This document shows, piece by piece, positions 18,498 to 27,596 of a stretch of 64,000 nt of DNA (the stretch's first letter is position 1; each line of letters begins with the position of its first letter). The notes beneath the pieces were generated by a model. The model had not been told where the DNA came from. It saw only the letters and a program-made list of their open reading frames with translations, and made no database searches. This DNA comes from Calothrix sp. PCC 7716 (GTDB lineage Bacteria > Cyanobacteriota > Cyanobacteriia > Cyanobacteriales > Nostocaceae). Both the position numbers and the translations under genes were made by a program. The stretch is taken from contig NZ_AP025018.1 in assembly GCF_019977735.1 (NCBI RefSeq), forward strand, positions 7,010,580 to 7,074,579. Direction: 5' to 3'.

Positions 18498-18542
18498 GTA
18501 GAGACGCGAAAAATGTAAAGACGCGATTTATCGCGTCTCTAC
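18498..18542. terminator. 'gtagagacgcg' hairpin
   Basis: The inverted repeat 'gtagagacgcga' (18498-18509) and 'tcgcgtctctac' (18531-18542) closes a 12-bp stem six bases after the stop of the RodZ-like gene; an extra copy of 'agacgcga' lies in the loop. The same repeat forms a perfect hairpin at 49858-49887 and a variant at 58921-58946. It probably terminates transcription or stabilises RNA ends, and could serve the convergent gatA gene as well. Confidence 0.6.
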
Positions 18543-18570
18543 AATGACAAAAATGATTTGTTTTATTGAT

Positions 18571-20034
18571 TTAAATTTTGGGTTCGCGTGAATGCCAATC
18601 TGTTGCTTGCTCGTATGCATAAGCAACTTGGAATAACAAATCTTCCCGCAAAGCATTACCCACCAACTGTAAACCTATTGGCATTCCCTCATTATCAAAA
18701 CCGCATGGTACACTTATACCAGGTAATCCAGCTAAGTTAACAGGGATCGTCATTAAGTCAATTAAATACATACTCAATGGGTCGGTTGTTTTTTCTCCTG
18801 CTTTGAATGCCGTTGTGGGAGCAACTGGAGATACTAAAACATCAACTTTTTCAAATGCGCTTTCAAAGTCTTGTTTAATTAACGTGCGGACTTTTTGGGC
18901 TTTGAGATAATACGCATCGTAGTAACCTGAAGATAGTGCATAGGTACCTATCATTATACGACGTTTGACTTCGGCGCCGAAACCATTAGCACGAGTGCGG
19001 GTGTACATTGATAGTAAATTTTCGGCATCTTCTGCACGCATACCATATTTAACACCGTCATAACGGGCTAAATTCGCAGAAGCTTCTGAGGGAGCAATAA
19101 TGTAATAGCTTGGTAAACCGTAGCGGAAACGAGGACAAGAAATTTCAACGATTTCTGCTCCTAGTTCTTTAAGTTTTTCAATAGCAGTATTGACAGATTG
19201 CTCAACAGTGGCATCTAAACCTTCACCAAAAGTTTCCTTGATAATACCAATACGAATTTTTTTGCCGTTATACGACATCGAACCAGGTTTGAGATTTGCC
19301 GCATAATCAGGAATTTCAACTTTTAAACTCGTTGAGTCTTTAGGGTCATATCCTGCTATCGCATTTAGTAAAATAGCCGAATCTTCAACGCTACGCGAAA
19401 AAGGTCCAATTTGGTCGAGCGAAGAAGCAAATGCGACTAAACCATAGCGTGAGACAAGTCCATAAGTAGGTTTAATACCCACAACACCACAAAACGAAGC
19501 AGGTTGACGAATGGAACCACCTGTATCTGAACCTATTGACACAACACATTCACCTGCTGCAACTGCTGCTGCTGAACCTCCCGATGAACCACCTGGTACA
19601 CGCGATAAGTCCCAAGGATTTGCAGTTTTTTTATAAGCTGATGTTTCTGTGGAACCTCCCATTGCGAACTCATCAAGATTCGTTTTACCAACCATTACGG
19701 CGCCTTCGTCGAATAGCTTTTGCGTTACCGTTGATTCATAAGGTGGGACAAAATTCTCTAAAATACGTGAAGCGCAAGTTGTAGCAATTCCCTTCGTACA
19801 CATATTATCTTTGATCCCAATGGGGATACCAGCTAACATGCCGATTTCTTCACCTGCTGAAATTTTCGCATCCACAGCGCGTGCTTGTTCCATTGCCTTT
19901 TCAGCGGTAACACACAAGAAACTTTGTACTTTTGGTTCTAACGTTTCTATACGTTTGAGTGCTTCTTGGGCAATTTCAACCGCTGAACGCTCCTTTTTAA
20001 CTAATTGTTCATGTAATTCACGAATCGATGCCAT
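18571..20034 (-). CDS. gatA: Asp/Glu-tRNA amidotransferase subunit A
   Basis: A 487-residue amidase-signature protein, the glutaminase subunit of the GatCAB complex, which converts mischarged Glu-tRNA(Gln) and Asp-tRNA(Asn) to the amide forms. Seen motifs: PIGIKDN with the catalytic Lys near residue 76, the signature [34 protein letters not shown] with the catalytic Ser pair, and the late [10 protein letters not shown] and [13 protein letters not shown] stretches. Length and motif order are complete. The ATG at 20034 ([20 protein letters not shown]) is the family start. gatB and gatC are not nearby, which is usual in cyanobacteria. Confidence 0.97.
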   Translation of the reverse strand: MASIRELHEQLVKKERSAVEIAQEALKRIETLEPKVQSFLCVTAEKAMEQARAVDAKISAGEEIGMLAGIPIGIKDNMCTKGIATTCASRILENFVPPYESTVTQKLFDEGAVMVGKTNLDEFAMGGSTETSAYKKTANPWDLSRVPGGSSGGSAAAVAAGECVVSIGSDTGGSIRQPASFCGVVGIKPTYGLVSRYGLVAFASSLDQIGPFSRSVEDSAILLNAIAGYDPKDSTSLKVEIPDYAANLKPGSMSYNGKKIRIGIIKETFGEGLDATVEQSVNTAIEKLKELGAEIVEISCPRFRYGLPSYYIIAPSEASANLARYDGVKYGMRAEDAENLLSMYTRTRANGFGAEVKRRIMIGTYALSSGYYDAYYLKAQKVRTLIKQDFESAFEKVDVLVSPVAPTTAFKAGEKTTDPLSMYLIDLMTIPVNLAGLPGISVPCGFDNEGMPIGLQLVGNALREDLLFQVAYAYEQATDWHSREPKI

Positions 20035-20044
20035 AGTAATTCCC

Positions 20045-20185
20045 TTATTTAGTGCTGAGTGGAAAGTGCTGAGTGCTGAGTAGAGACGTGATTAATCCCT
20101 TCGGGAAATCCTCCGGATAACACGTCTGTACAGGAGTTAGGAGTTAAAAATCATAACTCAGCACTCAGCACTCAGCACTCATAAC
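20045..20185. repeat. 'gtgctga' heptamer repeat cluster
   Basis: Short tandem copies of 'agtgctg' ('agtgctgagtggaaagtgctgagtgctgagt') at 20051-20083 are followed about 70 bp later by their inverse ('actcagcactcagcactcagcactca') near 20155-20180. They can pair to a long stem. The same repeat follows dnaE, pdhA and fba in this window. It is the type of heptameric tandem repeat long known from heterocystous cyanobacteria. Confidence 0.75.
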
Positions 20186-20324
20186 TTATCAAAAGATTGA
20201 TTTTAATATAGGTTGGGCACGAGTAACTCGTTTTAAACTAGTATTGATGGCACAGCCAGAATTTTATAAATACCTGATATAAGTTGCTTTTAGTCAATTC
20301 CATAAGTATTCAGAGGCAAAATTA

Positions 20325-21671
20325 ATGGTAAAAATAACTGCTAAAAAAACTCTTGGTATACAAAATGTCTATGATATTGGGCTAGCGCAAGACCATAATT
20401 TTGTTATAAAACAAGGCTTTGTAGCTTCTAACTGCTTTAATAAATCACATTCTACTGCATATGGCTATGTAACTTATCAAACTGCGTACTTAAAAGCGAA
20501 TTATCCCATAGAGTACATGGCAGCGCTGTTAACAGCTAACAGTGCTGATACAGAGAAGGTACAGAGATATATTTCTGCCTGCGTCACCATGTCTATTCCA
20601 ATTGAGCCACCAAACGTAAATCGCTCTGGTATTCACTTTACCCCAACGGATAGCAAAATTGTTTTTGGATTGTCGGCTGTGCGTGGTTTAGGACAAGGCG
20701 CCATTTCGTCGATATTAGAAGCACGCTCCGAAGGTGGGGAATTTAAATCGCTTGGTGATTTTTGTGACCGTGTTGATTTGCGTGCTGTTACTCGTAAAAC
20801 TATAGAATCTTTAATATATTGCGGCGCCTTCGATACAATCCTTCAAAATCGTCAACAACTAATCCACGATTTAGAATTGACTTTTAACTGGGCTTTGAGT
20901 CGCGCAAAAGACCGTGCTAGCGGACAGGGAAACTTATTTGACTTGTTAGGAGGAGGATTTGGCAGTAACGATACTAGCAAAAAGAATAGCTTTGATACGG
21001 CGCCTAAAGCCAAACCCGTTCCAGATTTCCCTCCCCAAGAAAAACTTCATAAAGAAAAAGAACTACTTGGCTTTTACGTCTCTGACCACCCGCTTAAATC
21101 AATTCGCCAATCCGCGCGTATTCTTTCACCCGTAAACCTATCGCAAATCTCAGAACAAAAAGAAGACGCTGCTATTTGCACGGTTGTGATGCTTAATAAC
21201 GTCATCAAACGCATCACCCAAAAAGGCGATCCAATGGCAATTTTACAAATCGAAGACCTAACAACACAATCTGAAGCCGTCGTTTTCCCTAAAATATACG
21301 AACGTATTAGTCCACTACTTCAAGTCGATGCACGATTAATTATTTGGGCAAAAATCAAACGTCGCGACGATCAAAATCAAATAATTGTAGACGATGTAGA
21401 GCCAGTCGAACAAGTACAAATAATAATGGTCGAACTTACCCCTGAACAAGCCACCGTTATCGAAGAACAAGACCGTTTGCGAAACGTCTTAGTCAAACAA
21501 GCAGGTGGCAGCGAAAAAGGTAAAACACCCGTTATCGGAGTCGTCCAATCTGGAGGAACTCGTCAACTCGTTCGTTTCGGCAGACAATTTTGGGTGCAAG
21601 ATTCCATCAACGCTATCACCGCACTCCAAAATGCCGACTTCAAAGCACGTCTCCAACCCCTAACCAATTAA
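20325..21671 (+). CDS. dnaE: DNA polymerase III alpha subunit, C-terminal part with split-intein C fragment
   Basis: A 448-residue protein. Residues 1-36 (MVKITAKKTLGIQNVYDIGL to VASN) are the C-terminal half of the cyanobacterial split DnaE intein: block F DHNF at 23-26, terminal Asn36, and the extein +1 Cys37 in CFNKS. Residues 37-448 are the DnaE C-terminal extein (KSHSTAYGYVTYQTAYLKANYP; a later OB-fold region near VVMLNNVIKRITQKGDPMAI). The gene encoding the N-terminal half with the intein N fragment must be elsewhere. Trans-splicing joins the two halves to make the replicative polymerase subunit. All splicing residues are intact. The identification is very secure. Confidence 0.97.
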   Translation: MVKITAKKTLGIQNVYDIGLAQDHNFVIKQGFVASNCFNKSHSTAYGYVTYQTAYLKANYPIEYMAALLTANSADTEKVQRYISACVTMSIPIEPPNVNRSGIHFTPTDSKIVFGLSAVRGLGQGAISSILEARSEGGEFKSLGDFCDRVDLRAVTRKTIESLIYCGAFDTILQNRQQLIHDLELTFNWALSRAKDRASGQGNLFDLLGGGFGSNDTSKKNSFDTAPKAKPVPDFPPQEKLHKEKELLGFYVSDHPLKSIRQSARILSPVNLSQISEQKEDAAICTVVMLNNVIKRITQKGDPMAILQIEDLTTQSEAVVFPKIYERISPLLQVDARLIIWAKIKRRDDQNQIIVDDVEPVEQVQIIMVELTPEQATVIEEQDRLRNVLVKQAGGSEKGKTPVIGVVQSGGTRQLVRFGRQFWVQDSINAITALQNADFKARLQPLTN

Positions 21672-21755
21672 GTGCTGAGTGTTGAGTGTTGAGTGCTGAG
21701 TGGGATTTGGAATATTACTCAGCACTCAGCACTTTCTACTCAGCACTCTATTGTC
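21670..21755. repeat. 'gtgctga' heptamer inverted repeat after dnaE
   Basis: Starting at the dnaE stop codon, 'agtgctgagtgttgagtgttgagtgctgagt' is followed by 'actcagcactcagcactttctactcagcact', giving a strong hairpin. It is positioned like a terminator and belongs to the family found at 20045, 35015, 36306 and 37565. Confidence 0.7.
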
Positions 21756-21880
21756 ATCAGTATAATAACGTAAGTATTCTGTATTTAAATCATATAATTA
21801 GTTACTTATGCGGATGAGAAATATTGCATATGTATGGTATCGTTTTATGCCATATACTATTTGTATGCAGCATCAGTGGA

Positions 21881-22429
21881 ATGAACAAAGATTGCATGAG
21901 CGCAGATGAACTGAATAAATTTGTGGCTTACTGCAAAAAAATTCAGCCCCAATCACAGCAGGACATAAAACGTTTTTTTGAAGGAGTTGTGGGGTTTCCC
22001 TACGATAAAGAACTCCTTTTACAAGCGTATTTATTTTTAAACATCCAGAGCTTGTTCACGAATTGCTCTGAGTTACTGCTGTTTGAAAAATCTCCGATTG
22101 CTGACTATACTGATTTGGGTAAATGTGATTTTGTTTACCTAACTACCACTGGTAACTTATTTCTTATCGAAACCAAATTTATTGATACCGAAGCAACAGG
22201 CGCCACCGAACGTAAACGTCGTAATAAGCACAGAAATAAAGTCTTTGACCAAGTAATTACTCTAAAAAGTCGATTTAGTGAGTACTGGGATATTCAGCTT
22301 GCGTACCTAAGTTGTGGTGTCTTTACTACCGACCCCGAAGTGGAATGGCGTGGTAATAATGCTGGTGTTATTACAGAGTCTATTTCAATAGAAAAACTCG
22401 AACAATGGCGCCGAAATTACCAACCCTAA
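21881..22429 (+). CDS. Hypothetical protein with PD-(D/E)XK nuclease-like motif
   Basis: About 182 residues from the chosen ATG (MNKDCMSADELNKFVAY); a longer frame starts at 21824 but its extra residues are hydrophobic and unlike the rest. The central sequence DLGKCDFVYLTTTGNLFLIETKF fits the D-x(n)-E-x-K core of the PD-(D/E)XK nuclease superfamily. It is followed by a basic stretch (ATERKRRNKHRNKVFDQV), which also suits a nucleic-acid-binding protein. No family name is recognised. The 3' end overlaps the convergent glycosidase gene by 4 bp. Activity is a prediction. Confidence 0.6.
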   Translation: MNKDCMSADELNKFVAYCKKIQPQSQQDIKRFFEGVVGFPYDKELLLQAYLFLNIQSLFTNCSELLLFEKSPIADYTDLGKCDFVYLTTTGNLFLIETKFIDTEATGATERKRRNKHRNKVFDQVITLKSRFSEYWDIQLAYLSCGVFTTDPEVEWRGNNAGVITESISIEKLEQWRRNYQP

Positions 22430-23397
22430 AAACCCGGTTTCTTATATATTAAAAACACCGAACCTATGAGTCCTGGGTTTTCGACGTAGATTTTATTATC
22501 GTAGTACAAACCTGGAGACATTCCCCCGTCAAATAGCATTGCTTCTTGAATTGAACCTAAACAGTTATTTTTCGTTATCCCCATCAAAACATTATCAAAC
22601 TGGTCAGGCAACAACTCTTGATTATTCTCTGATACGCTTATATCCGAGTTCGCTTTTGCGTCATTGACTAATAAAATTACATAACCGCGATTAGTAACAG
22701 CCACCATAGAACGATTAGTTGCTTGTTTACAAGCAAATTCACCTAAATCTTGACAAATATCTTTAAAACTTCCATCTCGATAAAATCTACCGTTACCACC
22801 AACAAGGTTGTAATTTAATATATCTTCCTTCCTTCTACCTGTAGCAATTGTCGCTCGGCGCCTTGTTGCCTCTCCAGAAGATATTCCAAACGACGAGCGC
22901 TTACTTTGAAAATCACCTGCATACGCAACACCTCGCGAAATATTCAAACCTTGAGGTTTATTTAGCGTATCTATATAATCAGCATTAATCGCAGCGATTG
23001 GTAATTTCCCCTTCAACTTCGCATTTTCATCACTAATAATTTCACGAAACGTTTTTGGTACATACTCTCGTTTTACTTTACCTTGATTATCTTTCTCATA
23101 TAGTTTATGTCCCAACCCCACATTCACCTTAAAATCAAGCTTATTAGACTTTGGATTAAAAATAATTACGTGATTAATACCTTTCTCATACACCTCCCCA
23201 GAATTATTCGTCTTAAAAAACTCAATACTAAAATCTTTATTTTCTCCAAAACAATCCTTTTTTGGCGCCAACTCAACTGGTTCTAACTTTAATATAGGAG
23301 ACTGACTTATATCTCGTTGAGTTATACCCTCCCTTTGACAACCCACAAAAATCGCTAAAACACTAAAGGCACACACCAACTTAATAACATCCTTCAT
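22426..23397 (-). CDS. Phosphodiester glycosidase-family lipoprotein
   Basis: A 323-residue protein. The N-terminus is a lipoprotein signal (KLVCAFSVLAIFVGC, lipobox Cys20), so it is probably anchored in a membrane and faces the periplasm or outside. The rest fits the NAGPA/DUF2233 phosphodiester glycosidase family: AAINADYID near residue 135, RSSFGIS, and the closing EAMLFDGGMSPGLYYDNK with the conserved DGG. These enzymes remove sugars from phosphodiester-linked glycans in known cases; the substrate here is unknown. It converges with the nuclease-like gene. Confidence 0.82.
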   Translation of the reverse strand: MKDVIKLVCAFSVLAIFVGCQREGITQRDISQSPILKLEPVELAPKKDCFGENKDFSIEFFKTNNSGEVYEKGINHVIIFNPKSNKLDFKVNVGLGHKLYEKDNQGKVKREYVPKTFREIISDENAKLKGKLPIAAINADYIDTLNKPQGLNISRGVAYAGDFQSKRSSFGISSGEATRRRATIATGRRKEDILNYNLVGGNGRFYRDGSFKDICQDLGEFACKQATNRSMVAVTNRGYVILLVNDAKANSDISVSENNQELLPDQFDNVLMGITKNNCLGSIQEAMLFDGGMSPGLYYDNKIYVENPGLIGSVFLIYKKPGF

Positions 23398-23523
23398 AAC
23401 AAATAATACATCCGTTACATCCGTTGCAAAAAACCCACCATAACTTTTATAGTGGGCTTCAATAACATTTAGCTACTAGTTGGGTATTAAGTTTTATTTA
23501 ATCCATCCATGTGCGGAGCAAAA

Positions 23524-24780
23524 CTAATTAAACCATTCCAACACTGCTTCATCTTTAGTATTGGTATGGCGCGATGGGGTTTCGCGGTTAAACTTCATTT
23601 GAATTGAACGAGTTTGTTCTCCATCTGCTGCTACTGCCATGATGGGGTAATCAATCAATCCATCTTGGAACGACATTTGGAAGCGGAAAGTTCCATCTGG
23701 ATTTAACTTAATTGGGCGCCCACCAATTGTAACAGTTGCATCTGGCTCAGTTGCACCGTAAACAATCAACTCAGCATCAGCAATTAACCAAAACTTGCGG
23801 GGTTGCATTGGAACTTCACCCAAACCAACACCCGACATACCTACACCAGACATATTCAAACCTGATGTGGTGGGTACTGCCCACATACCTACACCAGATG
23901 GGAATACGTAAGAACTAATTGCTTGCTCAGGCGCCATCGAACCAGGTACGTGCTGCATTGAACCAAACAACGAACCAGCTACACGTAGAGCTTCGGTAGA
24001 TTCTGCCATACCAAAGATTTGGTCGTAAATGCCATTACCATTGGCGCCTGCAACACCCGCACCCGCACCCGCAGCGGCAACTTTCTTAGCTGGAGGAACA
24101 AGTTCGTATAAAGTTTTACTGCGGAGATCTTCTTCAAAGTTGACGGTAATGAAGACATCTTCAATCCAGTCAGATGGATACACAGGAGGAATGTGAACGC
24201 GCGCGGAACGAGCAAGCACCAACCAGCGACCGTCAGCACAACGATAACCAATATCAATTACATAATCTCTATCGCTTACAGGAATAGGTAAATACCATTC
24301 CCGCGCCATTTCATCGCTTGGATATTCTTGAATACTGTGGGGGCTTTGGTGGTCAAAGTTTATATCAGTAACATCGTAGATTCTTAAAGCTAATTGCTGT
24401 CCACCATTGCGACGCAACTCTTCTTTATGCTCCTTGGGTATATCCCAGTAAGCATACGCCCATTGTGGGTCACGAGGCATTAATACAATGCGGCTTTCAC
24501 CATAACCACCTGGCAGGTCAGCTAAAAACTCATCGACATCCGAGAGATTTCCTGCATTGCGGTCTACTTGTCCTAACTCAAACTTTGCTGCTTCCACGAC
24601 TTCCTGTGCCTCTAATGTACGAGATTGATTTAATGAAGGTTTGCTACGTTCTACTTCTAAAATGGATGCAAGTAATTGGGTCTTACGCATCCGGCTGTAA
24701 CGAGATACACCATAAGCACTAGCTACTTTACGTAACTGTCGCAATGTCATCTCATCTAACGGTGGGCGTTCTTTTGCCAT
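23524..24780 (-). CDS. DUF4912 protein with Rho-N-like N-terminus
   Basis: A 418-residue protein. Residues 5-45 (LDEMTLRQLRKVASAYGVSRYSRMRKTQL) form a Rho-N/SAP-like helical motif, often a nucleic-acid-binding element. Residues about 85-215 are DUF4912 (SRIVLMPRDPQWAYAYWDIP, WYLPIPVSDRDYVIDIGYRCADGRW). A Gly/Met-rich linker follows (SGLNMSGVGMSGVGLGEVPM), then a second beta-rich segment (AELIVYGATEPDATVTIGGR). The family is common in cyanobacteria and of unknown role. A long 5' gap precedes it. Length is typical. Confidence 0.85.
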   Translation of the reverse strand: MAKERPPLDEMTLRQLRKVASAYGVSRYSRMRKTQLLASILEVERSKPSLNQSRTLEAQEVVEAAKFELGQVDRNAGNLSDVDEFLADLPGGYGESRIVLMPRDPQWAYAYWDIPKEHKEELRRNGGQQLALRIYDVTDINFDHQSPHSIQEYPSDEMAREWYLPIPVSDRDYVIDIGYRCADGRWLVLARSARVHIPPVYPSDWIEDVFITVNFEEDLRSKTLYELVPPAKKVAAAGAGAGVAGANGNGIYDQIFGMAESTEALRVAGSLFGSMQHVPGSMAPEQAISSYVFPSGVGMWAVPTTSGLNMSGVGMSGVGLGEVPMQPRKFWLIADAELIVYGATEPDATVTIGGRPIKLNPDGTFRFQMSFQDGLIDYPIMAVAADGEQTRSIQMKFNRETPSRHTNTKDEAVLEWFN

Positions 24781-25246
24781 GAATATTAACTCCAGTTTTT
24801 TCCTAAGATTTTTAAGTTTTACTTCCCCTGGCTAATTCAACTAATGAGCATAAATGTCGTTCACATAATCAAAAATTAACGTTCTTATTTGCTAAACTTA
24901 TAGCTTAAGAAACGTGCTTTTATTTGAATTAATTTACCTTTTACAACTTGCTTTTCTCCTACGGGTATTCACTAAGAGCGAAACAAGTCTTTATGTTAAT
25001 GAATATTAACCAATTACCCCCACTAGGGATCAAGGGGTCTCAAAGGGTATTTTTTAAGCTTTCAACGAATTTACACGCTTTCGGGGAGCAAAATGTCATC
25101 ATTTCATAACATCTGACGGAATTACAAGCTTTTTCAGCCTTCAAATCGCCAAAATCATGTCATGTAATCATAACATTTGAATTCGGGGGTGCAAATTGAT
25201 GTGGCACAGGCATACGAACTGTGCAATGCATAATGTTTCTATTTTT
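24781..25246. other. Intergenic region upstream of the DUF4912 gene
   Basis: A 466-bp gap with no protein-like frame. It must contain the promoter and leader of the DUF4912 gene. Several related 'tgtcat' strings ('aaaatgtcatcatttcataacat', 'atcatgtcatgtaatcataacat') appear at 25090-25182 and could be imperfect repeated binding sites. Its 3' border is a 'accacagagacacagagttcacagagagg' dispersed repeat at 25247-25275. Confidence 0.4.
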
Positions 25247-25328
25247 ACCACAGAGACACAGAGTTCACAGAGAGGAGGAATAAAAAACGGCGCCTATCTC
25301 ACCGAAATGCAGCATTCCATTAAATTTT

Positions 25329-25571
25329 TCAGATGGAAAAAGAAGTCCTTGCTTTAATTTCTAGTTTATGAAAAGTCCATTCATCAGGTAATTGGATTTT
25401 TGCAGGTAAGGGTTCTTGACGAGAGTTTATTGGATACGGGTCATTAATTAAGCCTTCTAGAGCTTCTGTGACAAGTTTAGCAAAACCAGCGCCAAGAGTT
25501 TTAGCAACTTTTTTAAGAGAACGCTGAAAATTATCAGTTGTTTCAATCGAGAAGGGAGTTAATCCAGTCAC
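25329..25571 (-). CDS. RelE/ParE-like toxin, probably C-terminally truncated
   Basis: An 80-residue frame, TGLTPFSIETTDNFQRSLKK to LPDEWTFHKLEIKARTSFSI. It matches the first two-thirds of a RelE/ParE-superfamily subfamily in which ...PLP.K..LP.EWTFHKLE is followed by a second beta-sheet half with the catalytic or ribosome-binding residues. That half is absent here; the frame ends early and a dispersed repeat begins 50 bp beyond. The 5' end overlaps the antitoxin gene by 29 bp, as in a toxin-antitoxin operon. It is probably inactive. Confidence 0.65.
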   Translation of the reverse strand: MTGLTPFSIETTDNFQRSLKKVAKTLGAGFAKLVTEALEGLINDPYPINSRQEPLPAKIQLPDEWTFHKLEIKARTSFSI

Positions 25572-26130
25572 GGACTTCTCCTTTTTTAATACGAATTGAT
25601 GACTCCGAAGTCAAAGCATCTTCTAATACTTTGGACATGACTATTTCATAGGCCGGGTGATTACGTTCTATGAAATCAAGCTTTTGATAGCCTAATGCTT
25701 TCATATCTTCAACAGGTATTGGTTCAGTCGAACTTGCTCTAGGTGCTAATCCTTTACGTGCTTTTTTCCAAGGAAATTCCCCATGAGTCATCTCACTAAG
25801 TTTATAAGCATGATAACCACCAAAATTTTCCCATACCTCCTCTAGAAGCTTTTTCTTATCATCAGGAATATCTTCCAAAAACTCTTTACTTGGGACAGGT
25901 AATTGTTGAGCTTCAAACTCGCTATAATATTTATAAGCAGGAGGGCATACAGGCCCATATCGCCATGCTTGGATTTCTTCTATAAATAACGGTTCATCGT
26001 ACATTGCCAAGTGAAGGCATTGCGAATAATATAAAAGCTTTTGAATCTTCATATTAGTAATTTCCGCTTCCATACCATCTTCATAGGCTCTGATGATAAA
26101 GTAGCGAGCCACATCTAGTAATTCAACCAT
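25543..26130 (-). CDS. Panacea-domain (DUF4065/SocA-like) antitoxin
   Basis: A 195-residue protein with the Panacea (DUF4065, GepA/SocA) domain: VELLDVARYFIIRAYEDG, the diagnostic TNMKIQKLLYYSQCLHLAMYDEPLF, then EIQAWRYGPVCPPAYKYYSEF. Members act as antitoxins for many unrelated toxins, including RelE-like ones, often by chaperone-like action. The gene is first in a two-gene minus-strand operon and overlaps the toxin by 29 bp. Length and motifs are complete, so it looks intact although its toxin seems truncated. Confidence 0.88.
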   Translation of the reverse strand: MVELLDVARYFIIRAYEDGMEAEITNMKIQKLLYYSQCLHLAMYDEPLFIEEIQAWRYGPVCPPAYKYYSEFEAQQLPVPSKEFLEDIPDDKKKLLEEVWENFGGYHAYKLSEMTHGEFPWKKARKGLAPRASSTEPIPVEDMKALGYQKLDFIERNHPAYEIVMSKVLEDALTSESSIRIKKGEVRDWINSLLD

Positions 26131-26220
26131 ATTTAGACGTGCAAATTAGATTTGCTACTTTTAGTATTTATTAAATAAAGTTTATGATTTTATATTATAG
26201 CATAAATATTTATATTAAAA

Positions 26221-26240
26221 AGCCTGCGCGTTGGCAGGCT
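26221..26240 (-). terminator. Hairpin terminator after the amidase-like gene
   Basis: 'agcctgc' and 'gcaggct' form a perfect 7-bp stem with a six-base loop. Read on the minus strand it is followed by TTTTAATATAAA, so it suits intrinsic termination of the minus-strand gene ending at 26326. Confidence 0.6.
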
Positions 26241-26325
26241 CTGCTAGTATAGCGATGCTTGAAATTAGAGATACTTCACGTAGTGAGGATGACAATATTG
26301 TAATATGTTCAGTATGACACTTTAA

Positions 26326-27459
26326 TTACATTTTGGTGTTAGGACGCATTAACCAAATAGCTTCTTCTGCCATTAGAGCTTCAATGCTTTCTTCGCGAGT
26401 TAACGAACTATCAAAACTTGCTTGTGCGAAGGAAATTGTACCGTTGCTTGAGAAATTGTTCTTGGTTGCAACGCGCGTGTGTCCACCATCTTGAACTCCG
26501 CTACCTTGATGGTCAACCAGCAAGAAGTCACCGGGTTGAATTTTTGTAAATAGTTGTTGAAGTCTTGTTCTTAGTTGCGCTTCGGTTAATGATGTTGGTT
26601 TGATTTCGTCTATTAATAGGAAACGAACGGGGTTGTTGTTTGCAGCAGCGTATTTATCTGTCCATCTAAACCATTGGTTCGCGTTGGGATATTCACCTTT
26701 ATTGTCGTTGGTGTTGTCTCTGTAATAAGGAGGTTCGTAACCACCTTTACGCAAAACGTTTCCACCGAATAAGTTGCATTTCCAACGGTCTTTGAGAAAA
26801 TCAAAGGGTCTGTTGGTAGGTACGTTATGTCTGGGGTCAATGTTTATCCAAGGTTGAGGTACACCATAAAATTTTGCTACTTCACCTGTAGAAAGTTCAA
26901 TTGCTGCGTTTACTAAATCTTTGGGACTGGCGCCTGTAATTCCTGGTACATCAGTTTTACGAAGTGCTGCATCGATGGCTTTCGCTGTTTTGGCACCAAC
27001 TTTACCATCAACGAGTAATGCATTACCTTGTTGAAATGCCCGTACAGCTTTAATTGTTTCATCACCATAGTCACCATCGGCGCCAAACTCTCTTAACATA
27101 TAATTTAATTTACTAGTGCGGCTGGCTAAAGCAATTAGCGCGCGTTGAATATTACGAACAGAGGGATGATTACGTCCTGAGTCGGGTAAACTAATATTGC
27201 CATTGAGTAAATCAGTATCGTTAGCAAGATTAGCAATTGGTTGTGCAACTGTAACGTTGCTACCAAGAGATTTTAAAAGTTTATTTAACCAGCTACCTAC
27301 ACCTGGTTCTATTGTGTCAGCGTAACGAGTCGCTATTACTTCTGCTTCTTGTCTATTTGTTTGCCCTGCTTTAATGCGTCTTTCTAACTCGACCATTTCG
27401 GCAACAGTAAAACGCGCGTTGGTTATTAAATTTTGAATAGGAGTTGATAAAGCTGGCAT
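26326..27459 (-). CDS. Peptidoglycan-binding protein with possible Cys-His amidase domain
   Basis: About 377 residues from the chosen ATG at 27459 (MPALSTPIQNLITNARFTV), which has a GGAGA ribosome site; an upstream ATG at 27534 adds an unlikely basic stretch. The middle carries a peptidoglycan-binding repeat (VRNIQRALIALAS, FGADGDYGDETIKAVRAFQ, DGKVGAKTAKAI). The C-terminal part has WKCNLFGGNVL and later IQPGDFLLVDHQGSG then GGHTRVAT, a layout resembling NlpC/P60 or CHAP amidases with a catalytic Cys and His. It has no signal peptide. Wall hydrolysis is inferred; the binding repeat is clear. Confidence 0.65.
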   Translation of the reverse strand: MPALSTPIQNLITNARFTVAEMVELERRIKAGQTNRQEAEVIATRYADTIEPGVGSWLNKLLKSLGSNVTVAQPIANLANDTDLLNGNISLPDSGRNHPSVRNIQRALIALASRTSKLNYMLREFGADGDYGDETIKAVRAFQQGNALLVDGKVGAKTAKAIDAALRKTDVPGITGASPKDLVNAAIELSTGEVAKFYGVPQPWINIDPRHNVPTNRPFDFLKDRWKCNLFGGNVLRKGGYEPPYYRDNTNDNKGEYPNANQWFRWTDKYAAANNNPVRFLLIDEIKPTSLTEAQLRTRLQQLFTKIQPGDFLLVDHQGSGVQDGGHTRVATKNNFSSNGTISFAQASFDSSLTREESIEALMAEEAIWLMRPNTKM

Positions 27460-27552
27460 GTAGTTTCTCCGCAATAATAATATTTTTCGTTGGAATTTTC
27501 TTGTGGTTTTGACTACATGCACCGTCTGAATCATTTCGGAAAATACAGACCA

Positions 27553-27585
27553 AGAAACCAGGCTTCTTTAAAAAGCCTGGTTTCT
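27553..27585. terminator. 'agaaaccaggctt' hairpin
   Basis: 'agaaaccaggctt' and 'aagcctggtttct' form a perfect 13-bp stem with a seven-base loop, between the end of the Uma2-like gene and the start of the amidase-like gene. It belongs to the repeat family seen at 16471 and 41367 and is probably a terminator for the Uma2-like transcript. Confidence 0.6.
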
Positions 27586-27596
27586 CAAGAGATATT

